Shown here: positions 1 through 7,593 of the stretch, piece after piece | Numbering within the stretch: position 1 is the stretch's first letter | How the letters are laid out: each line of letters begins with the position of its first letter | Virus record (IMG/VR): IMGVR_UViG_3300032240_000037 | Coordinates: 1-23,438 of that record | Length of the DNA stretch: 23,438 nt | Strand: one strand, 5' to 3' | From: a virus | Translations under genes and position numbers: made by a program | The notes under the pieces: generated by a model | The model's database searches: none | What the model saw: only the letters and a program-made list of their open reading frames with translations | Told to the model about the DNA's origin: nothing

Positions 1-2
1 AG

Positions 3-26
3 GGTTTACGTATCTGGCGGTTGTGA
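3..26 (+). CDS. Possible 3' end of a plus-strand gene
   Basis: In frame 3 of the plus strand the window opens with seven sense codons followed by TGA at 24..26. A strong plus-oriented intrinsic terminator follows about 40 nt later. That spacing is what one expects for the last gene of a convergent plus-strand unit, so this may be the C-terminal tail of such a gene. Seven codons are far too few to prove coding, and the stop may be accidental. The only real support is the terminator orientation. Confidence 0.2.
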   Translation, partial: GLRIWRL

Positions 27-38
27 TATTAAGAGGGT

Positions 39-68
39 GGAAGTTTGCTCCTTCCCTGATGAACTCAG
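39..68 (+). other. Two short stem-loops preceding the terminator
   Basis: Positions 39..43 (GGAAG) pair with 51..55 (CTTCC) around a 7-nt loop. Positions 56..59 (CTGA) pair with 65..68 (TCAG) around a 5-nt loop. The terminator stem begins at the next base, so three helices are contiguous in the plus-strand RNA. This could be a structured 3' UTR or the tail of a small RNA. The stems are short and could be chance. Confidence 0.35.
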
Positions 69-98
69 CCCCCGGCGTCCCCGCGTCGGGGGTTTTTT
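69..98 (+). terminator. Rho-independent terminator, plus-strand orientation
   Basis: A 9-bp GC-rich stem (69..77 with 84..92, one G-T wobble) encloses a 6-nt loop and is followed by six T residues at 93..98. On the minus strand the bases after the stem (CTGAGTTCATC) contain no T run, so the element is directional and terminates transcription arriving from the left. It overlaps the TAA stop codon (97..99) of the convergent minus-strand giant gene. It therefore marks a convergent junction with a plus-strand unit outside the window. Confidence 0.85.
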
Positions 99-3000
99 AT
101 TGCAGGTAACTCCGCTCAGCCGGGGACATCTCGACACCGCGAATGCTCTTCTGGGCTTTTTTCTCCGCAGTCTTGATAGACTGCGCGATGTCCTTGCGCT
201 CGATGATGTAGGTCGGATCGCCATAGTTAGTACCGGGTACCGTCGGTACTTTGTTATTATACGCAATGATCTTAGCTATGGCTGCTGTGATATCCTGTTC
301 AGTATGTGGGGCGCTGAGCATCATGCGCGTTTCCTTGATGAGATTATTACGCTCATCCTCCATACTGTGCTTCCACCCGAGGATTTTGCGGTTCTCTTCA
401 CGCGCTTCAGCTAGCTTAAGAGGTGTCGCCCCCAACCTCTGATTGATTAGGTCAAGGGTAGTAAACTCTTCAGGGGCCATAACGGTACGCCCAGTGCTCT
501 CCTGCACCTCACCCTCAGTCGCAAGGCGGTTAGCGGTGAACCAACCACGTACTGCAGCAGGCATAGCCTTCGAAAAAACGCGAGACATATTGCCCTTGCC
601 GAACTCCTTCAGAGCATCCTTAAGCTGGCTGGCTTCAGAGAGCTTGGGCGAGAGGTTATCCAGAAATACGTTCGTAGCCGTATCCACCCAGTCGTCACCC
701 TGACGGACATCCCGTATCCATAGATCGTTCTGTGAGATACGCGGACCAAGGTCAGCGCCGGTCATCTCAGCCAGCGCACCGTGCTTGGCGATCTTGGTAA
801 TCATGGAGTCCGTACCAAAATGATAGGGTATCCAAACATTACGGAACCAGTAGTCAGAGTCGAAAGCTTCTTTAGGGTGTTCACGCCTCCAGCGTTCCTT
901 GTCCTCATCCGACATAAGGCTCTTCATAAGCGTATTAATCAGGAAACAAGCGGCTGAGTAACCAAATACGGTCTTGACGCCGCCAGACATAGCACCAAGG
1001 AGCACCGTGCCCATCAACTCATGGAATGCCTCCATGCGGGTCTGATAGGGACTACCGCGTGTCATAGCATCCATCTGTCTAAAGTAGTACTTCGTGCGCT
1101 GCACAGCGTAGTTGCGCAGGAAGCCGACGAAGCGCCTGAGCGCATCACCACGCAGTGCAGTCATCTTATCGAGTTCGGTGTAGTTACCCAGCGTGTCGTC
1201 AGTGTTCTTGACCGCCTCGTCAACCGCCTTCTCAAACGCCTGCTCGTGGGAGACACCTTCCTTGCGCAGCTTATTGTAGTGAAGCTCGGCAAACGCCATA
1301 CCCACCATCTCGCGGGATAGCTGGTCAGCAGAACTCATAAGTGCGCCGGAGAAATGCACAAGCTGCTCGTAGCCTGAACCTGCCTTGTTCAGGACACCTT
1401 TGGTGCCGTAGACAGTCGTAGGGCGATCACGGAGCCGCATGCTTACGATGTGCTGCGAGAATAGGTCGCGCTTGTTGTTTAGCTCATCCCAGAAGCGGCG
1501 GCGCAGCGGGTTGTTCTGGACACTCGGTGCATTGCCAAGCGAAGGCTGGGTGAGATGCTTCTCACCTGTCACCGGGTCTACGTCCGTGAACATATCCACC
1601 GTGTCGAACACTGGCATGTAGTGACCCATAACCTTGGCGGTTTCTGCGTAACCGTAGCGGGCGTTCATGCGCGGCATGGACTGCATGGGCACTGAGAATA
1701 GCTGCGCACCTGCAGTGTACGCGCTGGTCAGCATGCTGAAGAAGGTGAAGGTTGAAGTGAGGTTTTCAATCTTACCGGGGCCGTTTGTCGGGTTCACTGT
1801 CTCGCGGTAGCGACCGACGTAGGCATCAACCATCGTGCGCAGCTTTGCCATCTCAGCTGGGTCGCGTTTGGTTTCGTCGATGGTATCGTATGCGGTCTCG
1901 ATAAGACGCTGCGCTTCGCGCCCGTACGCCAGCTTTGGCAGCTGCGAGGAGTACTGGTTCACGGCGTTCTTGAAGATACGCAGCGCGTCGGCGCTGTTAC
2001 CGGTCATCTTCTCGGCATGGAGGAATTGCTTGCGGAGGCTACGCTCCGGCAGCGTCATGAGGTACGTCTGGTACAGCTGATCCTTAAGCTGATTCTTGGC
2101 AGCCTCGTTAGCCTGCTCTTTAGTCGCAAACTGGGTGCTATCAAAATCCCTCATCAACGTGGACTCGTCGATGATCTTAAACATCTTACCCAGCATAACG
2201 CTGTCGCCAGCCATGCTATCGCGCATGTCCTTCAGGCTATCCAGCTGCTTAAAAGTAGCGTTGTACTCAGGGGTGCCCTTCTTAAGGCCCAGCTGGCGGG
2301 CGCGCTTGTTCTGCCACATCCTACGCTCGAATGCGCTTTCGAAGTGGTAGCGTTCACGCTCGATGTCTGTACCCTTACCACCGACAAGCAAGGCGTAGTT
2401 ACCAAACCTGCGGAACGGGAAGTACTCGTTCGGGAACAGGTTCTCGGGGATACCCGGGAACCGGTCGTTCTCGTCGGTCAAACCTTCTTCATTCTCACCC
2501 TTGTGGGCTTCAGCAATCAGTCGGTCTGTGGCCTTCTCGTCTAGCCCATAAGCACGGATATTATCGTCCTGCTCCGCACGGAGGGCGGTGTACATGTCCT
2601 TGTAGAACTGGCGCACCTGCTTGTAGAGTTGCTGCCCACCCTCCTGCTGGCCGAGCTTCTCCCACGCAGCCCAAGCTGCCCGGATGTCATCCTCACGGTT
2701 CTTCAGGTGATTCTTATACGCCGCCTTCTGCGCTGGCGACATGCTGGGGTCCACAAGATAACCACGGTATAGGTTAGCAGCTTTATCGTTCTTCAGAAGC
2801 TCCGCGAGCGAATTAGCAGAGGTAACATCGACCCGGTTGACGCGGGCAATTGTCATCGTGCCCGAGATCACATCCTGCGTATTCTTCTTAACGAACTTCT
2901 CAAACTCCTTGACCCTGCGGGTCAGAGCCTTCTTCATCGACTGCCGCATACCGCGCATGCGCGGCTCGATGTTGCTAAGCTGCGAGATCGTCGCCCCGAC

Positions 3001-6000
3001 GACAGGGTTCAGGCGCTTGATAGCCTCAAGGATGCTGGACGTAGTGGTGATGGCCAGCTTCTTAGGCAGAGCGTTCACGCTCACTGCCTCTAGCCTCGCT
3101 TCAGCATTCTCCTTAGCCCCTTCGATCCAGCCGTGGCTGGCATCGGTCAGACCTTCGAAGAACGTAGCCCCGCTGCTAAGCTGCGCCTTCTGGACACCAC
3201 GGTTGATCCTCTGCTCCGGTGTCTTGGGGCGCATGTACTTGTTAATAACGCTGACATCGCTATCGTCGAACAGGACGTAGTTATAGGTAGGATTCTCGAC
3301 GAACGGCCCGCGCGAGTTCCCATCGAGGTACTTGTTACCCCGGATACCTGCGTCAAGGAGGGCGAGAGAAGCGGCTTGGGGGGAGCGGCCATTGGTATAT
3401 TCGATAAGCTTATATACTTGCCCACCAGTTCTAGGTGTGGGTCCCTGTTGTTCAAGCGTAGTTATCCGCTTAGCCAAATTACGTATTTTCATGCGCTCTG
3501 TTGGGGAAAGCCCGCCCATTATTTCGGAAGTCAAACGTTGAAAACCGCCCCCATATCGACGTTCGTAATCATTATATTCTTTTTCAAGTTGCGTAATCTC
3601 CAAAGCACGGTCAATGTCCATGCCCATATTGCGCAGGGCGCTAAGAACTTTAGGTGATTGCTCAGTCAGCGGCTTGTCCCACAGCAGGAAGTCGTCTTCC
3701 TCTGGCTTGATGTCTACTTGGTAAAGCTTGCCGGTAGTCTTGCGCTGAACAACATGATTTTGGAGCGCTTCTAGCGCTTTAATTGTTTCAGAGTTTAGCT
3801 CCAGCAATTCTGCAAATTGGTTATATGTTTCACTAGGGGATATATAACCTCCGTCTGGTTCGTACTCGTAATTGCGCGTGTACTCCGCAGCGTTAACAGC
3901 TTCTTCCGCGAGGGCTAGCTCAGCTTCCAACTTACTATGGTACGTTTGTATAAGCGCCAGTGCTTGTTTGGCGTCGATATTTTCATTTTTAAAGATATCA
4001 ACTAGCTCGTGATACACACCATCATAATATTTATTTCGGGGGTTTACAGGTTGCGTAGTGTAGTACCACTTTTCTAGCGGAGTATCGCCAACCATGATAT
4101 TGGTCTGACTCAGCCGATCACGATACTGCTTCTCAGCAATCTCCTTGGTGTCGGTAAAGTACAGCCCCCACCCGAATATCTGCGCGCCTTCGCCGCTGCC
4201 GATCTTGGAGATATCAAACTTATCGAAGTTATGGGGAGACCCGTGCCATGCGGTCATATACCGCAGGCCCTTCACGACGGTGCTCTCCTGCTTACCACGC
4301 ACCACTTGGTCGTGAGCCATCGAGAGGATAGCAGCTACGTCACCATCAGTAAGCTCAACCTTGAAGCCCACACGGCGTGCAAAGTTACGGATGATGGTAG
4401 CAATCTTACGGAAGAACGAGACCTCAAGACGCCCATTCTCAGAGCGTTCGGCAAGGACTTCTTCAACTGCACGCGCCAGCGGGTTCTTGTCCCGCTTGTA
4501 GGCATCGGGGTTTTCCGCCACCCAAGCATCGACATCAGCCTTTAGCTTGGCGTTGTTGTTATACATGCCCACGAGGGCGGTATCGAGCGTATTGCGGAAG
4601 AGCTTCTCAAGGCCAATGTGCCCGAGAGCTTCATGGAAGAGCGCAGCGCGAATGTCCTGCACCGAGAGCGCATTATCGGCAATGATGTAGACCGTGCCAT
4701 CGGGAGCCACAAAGCCCAGTGCGTTCTGGGCACCGTCCTTCTCCATCGCACGGCGTAGGGCTGCCGGTAGGTCCGCAATAGAGTTTACGACCGAAATGTT
4801 CGGTCGCCCCTTCCACGCACCGCTAGCGGCGTTAACTGCCTTCTGCGCTTCTTCTACGGATACTACCTTAGGCGGGCCACCGGCTTCCTTCTCGCCGCGC
4901 ATGTACTTGGTGGGCTTGGCTTCGGCTAGGTCAATGGCAGCTTCGCGCTGTTCACGCTGTTCAGGAGCAACGTTTTCGCCCCCCATACGCCCAAGAGCTT
5001 CTTGCACCTTGGCGTTACCGACACGCTGCTTGGCACCAGCCCGTTCGTCTTCCCGAGCTTCGGTGAGGGTTTTCAACCGTGCACGGACAGGGTTACCCAC
5101 TATGTTGTTAGCAACACGGCGCAGGTCACCTGCGATGTTGGCGGCTTTAAGCTCGGCGGCTTCCTTCGCTGCATCGCTCTCTGCATTACGCAGGTCGTTC
5201 ATGGCAGCAAGGTAGGCTTTTTCGCCATCCCCAATAACCTTCTTGGCACCGCCCCGATTTGACGAGTCTACGATTTGCTGGAAGAGCGCAGCCTTCTCGC
5301 TATCCGTGATCTTGTTTGCTGCACGGGCAGCGTTGATCTCAGTAACGAGGTCTTCGTTAATCTGCGTGTACGGGGTGTTGGGGACTTCTCGCCCACCTTT
5401 AATAGCCTGCGCGGACAGCGGGCGCGATGTATACGGAACAAGGTTACCAGCGGCTTCCTCGAAGTCAGTAAGGTTGTCCTTGGCAACAAAAAGCTCACGC
5501 GAGCCATCTGCCTCTTCAGGACCGACTACCTGATAGGGGGTCGGTGAGCTTGGCACATACCGCACTTCGTAGGGCTTGTTGGCCTTGTTCGCAGCCCGGA
5601 TATCGTTCTGGACCTTGGCAATGCGCTGCTGCTCGATCTCCTTGTTGCGCTGCGCTAGCTCCGCAAGCTTCTTTGCCTGCTCCTGCTCCTGCGCAGCTAC
5701 CTGTGCCTCACGCTGCCGCTTTTCTTCCTCGGAAGCAAACCGCTGAGCGTTATACTCATCACGTTTGATAGCCTCACCCGGTGCTTGTTGCGTAGGCAGG
5801 TCAAACCCTAGCGATGCAGTCTGGGTATCCTTAGGCGTACGCCCACGCATGTAGCGGATGCCAGTAGATACACCCTCGGCAATGGTGTTAAGCTCGTTGA
5901 TAGCCTCCGGCTCACTCATGCCCCGGCTTTCCGCGTACCGGGCAATCGCTGCGTCGTCGTTGAGGATAAGAGCCGCGCGCTCAGGAGTCATGTCCGACGC

Positions 6001-7575
6001 GGGCGCCGGAGTTCCAGTAGCCGTGGGGGCAGGTGCAGGAGGTGTAGTGCGCCCGCTAACTACTTGCTGCTGACCGTTGATATCGTAGGTGGTTTTGAAC
6101 GTACCCGGTGTTTCTCCCGCCTGACCCATCTCGTCGGCATAGGCTTCGGGCGGCGCAAACGGCGGTAGGTCTTCCGGCATACCGGGTTCTTCGGTAGCGG
6201 CAGTAGTATACGCCTGCGGCGCACGGGCCTTAGCAATGCCAGCCTTCGCGTACTTTACCGCTTCGTCGTACCCCACGCCGTACATAGTGACGTAGCGCTT
6301 AGCGATAATGTCGATAGCTTCTTGGTTCTCAGGGTCCTTGACGGCGTCCTGAGTGGCCTTGGCAAAGTCGTAGTCGTCCTTGCGCTCTTGCGCCTTCCGC
6401 TGAAGCACTTCGTGCAACGGCTCATGCTCTTCACCCTCGGCAGGGGGAGCGCGCATCTCTTCGATGTTTTTGATGCCGACTGTCTGGATATTACCGCCAG
6501 CATCACGGACGAGAACGGCACCCTTCTTATCGGGCACAGTGAGAATATCGAGTGCCTCAGGAACCTGCTCACCAGTCTGGCTATTCTTCAGGACTTCCAC
6601 AGAGTGCAGTGCAGGCGCAAGCTGGGCAGCCTTAGTGCGCGCGGCATTGATCTTCGCAGAAGCAAAGCCGACTGGGGTACCCATAAGAGCACCAACCAGA
6701 CCAGCTTCGACGGTCTGATACAGGTTTTGCTTGGTTGTAGGGTCAGCACCACCAGCAACCTGCTCGATCAGGTTCTGGGCCATTTCGGTGAGACCCTCTT
6801 CCCTACCCGTCTTTATCGCCTCCTTGACGATATGCCGCATACCATGCTCAAGGGCTTCCTTAGCGGTCTCCCTGCCAATCTTGGAGATAGCGCCACCGGT
6901 ACCAGTAAGCACATCAAGGGCAGTACTTGCAGCCGTACCGATTATGGCGCGGCCCACATCGTCGATGCCTTCCTGCTTCTGCTGCTGGCGGATACCACTG
7001 TATGTCTGCAAGCCGCCCAGTGTACCCATAATGGCCATACCGGCTGTCGGGTTCTTAGTAATGGCAGTAGCTGCCAGAGCAGCCAGAGTAGTCGGAGCGC
7101 TCTCGGCTGCCGTCACAGCAACCGAACTAAGACCGCCAAAGAACCCCTGAGAATGTTCAAAATCGGGGGTAGTACGCTCGGGGACGAGGTTAGATACTGC
7201 CTTACCCGCACTCTGGATAGCGCCAGTGGCTGGTGCAACGCCCTCTGCCCAGCCCTTGCTGAAGCGTTCCTTAGTAGCCTGCGGAGTGATCGCGGATACA
7301 ATCGCCGTGGCGGGGTTAAGGCCGCTCAGAGCATCCAGTATCTTCGGTGCTTCAGATACAGCTTCTGAACCAAGCGAGCTAACGAGGTTACCCGTACCGC
7401 GCACGAGGCCGCTACCAATATCTTCCAGAGTACTGAAGAAGCCAGCTTCTTTAGGTTTAGCCGACTCAGGATGCTTCAAGTAAACTGCATAAGCTAGGTT
7501 TGCTTGCGAGGCATTAGGTGGTCCGTCTACTTTATACGTGACACCATTAGGGGCAGTTACGCTATAGGTAGGCAT
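97..7575 (-). CDS. Giant polyvalent protein: metallopeptidase-like, ADP-ribosyltransferase-like and PLxRFG modules
   Basis: This 2492-aa protein is the last gene of the unit and covers about a third of the window. Its start has an SD (ATAGGG) six bases upstream. An N-terminal tag is followed by an Ala/Gly-rich helical region (about 60-320), a Pro/Ala linker (about 500-540) and a charged coiled coil (about 609-660). A zincin-like module has HEALGH at 981-986 and a downstream EEVLAE. An ADP-ribosyltransferase (ART)-like module (about 1107-1447) has HGSPH at 1111 and GWGLYF at 1135-1140. A long helical C-terminal region contains PFRRFG at 1720-1725, matching the PLxRFG signature of giant phage proteins, and a hydrophobic stretch near 2190-2220. 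Such polyvalent proteins are thought to enter the host with phage DNA and act as effectors. Delivery and activity here are inferred. The third ART residue is not identified, and HExxxH differs from classical HExxH. Confidence 0.88.
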   Translation of the reverse strand: MPTYSVTAPNGVTYKVDGPPNASQANLAYAVYLKHPESAKPKEAGFFSTLEDIGSGLVRGTGNLVSSLGSEAVSEAPKILDALSGLNPATAIVSAITPQATKERFSKGWAEGVAPATGAIQSAGKAVSNLVPERTTPDFEHSQGFFGGLSSVAVTAAESAPTTLAALAATAITKNPTAGMAIMGTLGGLQTYSGIRQQQKQEGIDDVGRAIIGTAASTALDVLTGTGGAISKIGRETAKEALEHGMRHIVKEAIKTGREEGLTEMAQNLIEQVAGGADPTTKQNLYQTVEAGLVGALMGTPVGFASAKINAARTKAAQLAPALHSVEVLKNSQTGEQVPEALDILTVPDKKGAVLVRDAGGNIQTVGIKNIEEMRAPPAEGEEHEPLHEVLQRKAQERKDDYDFAKATQDAVKDPENQEAIDIIAKRYVTMYGVGYDEAVKYAKAGIAKARAPQAYTTAATEEPGMPEDLPPFAPPEAYADEMGQAGETPGTFKTTYDINGQQQVVSGRTTPPAPAPTATGTPAPASDMTPERAALILNDDAAIARYAESRGMSEPEAINELNTIAEGVSTGIRYMRGRTPKDTQTASLGFDLPTQQAPGEAIKRDEYNAQRFASEEEKRQREAQVAAQEQEQAKKLAELAQRNKEIEQQRIAKVQNDIRAANKANKPYEVRYVPSSPTPYQVVGPEEADGSRELFVAKDNLTDFEEAAGNLVPYTSRPLSAQAIKGGREVPNTPYTQINEDLVTEINAARAANKITDSEKAALFQQIVDSSNRGGAKKVIGDGEKAYLAAMNDLRNAESDAAKEAAELKAANIAGDLRRVANNIVGNPVRARLKTLTEAREDERAGAKQRVGNAKVQEALGRMGGENVAPEQREQREAAIDLAEAKPTKYMRGEKEAGGPPKVVSVEEAQKAVNAASGAWKGRPNISVVNSIADLPAALRRAMEKDGAQNALGFVAPDGTVYIIADNALSVQDIRAALFHEALGHIGLEKLFRNTLDTALVGMYNNNAKLKADVDAWVAENPDAYKRDKNPLARAVEEVLAERSENGRLEVSFFRKIATIIRNFARRVGFKVELTDGDVAAILSMAHDQVVRGKQESTVVKGLRYMTAWHGSPHNFDKFDISKIGSGEGAQIFGWGLYFTDTKEIAEKQYRDRLSQTNIMVGDTPLEKWYYTTQPVNPRNKYYDGVYHELVDIFKNENIDAKQALALIQTYHSKLEAELALAEEAVNAAEYTRNYEYEPDGGYISPSETYNQFAELLELNSETIKALEALQNHVVQRKTTGKLYQVDIKPEEDDFLLWDKPLTEQSPKVLSALRNMGMDIDRALEITQLEKEYNDYERRYGGGFQRLTSEIMGGLSPTERMKIRNLAKRITTLEQQGPTPRTGGQVYKLIEYTNGRSPQAASLALLDAGIRGNKYLDGNSRGPFVENPTYNYVLFDDSDVSVINKYMRPKTPEQRINRGVQKAQLSSGATFFEGLTDASHGWIEGAKENAEARLEAVSVNALPKKLAITTTSSILEAIKRLNPVVGATISQLSNIEPRMRGMRQSMKKALTRRVKEFEKFVKKNTQDVISGTMTIARVNRVDVTSANSLAELLKNDKAANLYRGYLVDPSMSPAQKAAYKNHLKNREDDIRAAWAAWEKLGQQEGGQQLYKQVRQFYKDMYTALRAEQDDNIRAYGLDEKATDRLIAEAHKGENEEGLTDENDRFPGIPENLFPNEYFPFRRFGNYALLVGGKGTDIERERYHFESAFERRMWQNKRARQLGLKKGTPEYNATFKQLDSLKDMRDSMAGDSVMLGKMFKIIDESTLMRDFDSTQFATKEQANEAAKNQLKDQLYQTYLMTLPERSLRKQFLHAEKMTGNSADALRIFKNAVNQYSSQLPKLAYGREAQRLIETAYDTIDETKRDPAEMAKLRTMVDAYVGRYRETVNPTNGPGKIENLTSTFTFFSMLTSAYTAGAQLFSVPMQSMPRMNARYGYAETAKVMGHYMPVFDTVDMFTDVDPVTGEKHLTQPSLGNAPSVQNNPLRRRFWDELNNKRDLFSQHIVSMRLRDRPTTVYGTKGVLNKAGSGYEQLVHFSGALMSSADQLSREMVGMAFAELHYNKLRKEGVSHEQAFEKAVDEAVKNTDDTLGNYTELDKMTALRGDALRRFVGFLRNYAVQRTKYYFRQMDAMTRGSPYQTRMEAFHELMGTVLLGAMSGGVKTVFGYSAACFLINTLMKSLMSDEDKERWRREHPKEAFDSDYWFRNVWIPYHFGTDSMITKIAKHGALAEMTGADLGPRISQNDLWIRDVRQGDDWVDTATNVFLDNLSPKLSEASQLKDALKEFGKGNMSRVFSKAMPAAVRGWFTANRLATEGEVQESTGRTVMAPEEFTTLDLINQRLGATPLKLAEAREENRKILGWKHSMEDERNNLIKETRMMLSAPHTEQDITAAIAKIIAYNNKVPTVPGTNYGDPTYIIERKDIAQSIKTAEKKAQKSIRGVEMSPAERSYLQ

Positions 7576-7593
7576 AAAATACCCTATCTTTTA

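Noticed and set aside
39-55. Possible tRNA anticodon arm (5-bp stem, 7-nt loop)
   Set aside because: No matching acceptor stem, T arm with GGTTCRA or D arm is present, and the base after the would-be anticodon is T rather than a purine.
56-62. CTGATGA resembling a hammerhead ribozyme core
   Set aside because: No downstream GAAA core segment or the three required helices; the match is a short chance motif.
37-414. Plus-strand 125-aa ORF at the left end
   Set aside because: It runs through the terminator hairpin and T run and overlaps the C-terminus of the giant gene; no recognisable protein pattern.
4243-4257. ART-like module considered as a stand-alone toxin gene with its own start at M1107
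   Set aside because: The frame is open and continuous on both sides, with no SD before M1107; it is part of the giant ORF.
6322-7368. 348-aa plus-strand ORF antisense to the N-terminal part of the giant gene
   Set aside because: Composition (Leu, Cys, Ser, His, Arg mixtures) is that of a shadow frame; the opposite strand has a convincing domain-bearing protein and no plus-strand SD or family signature is seen.
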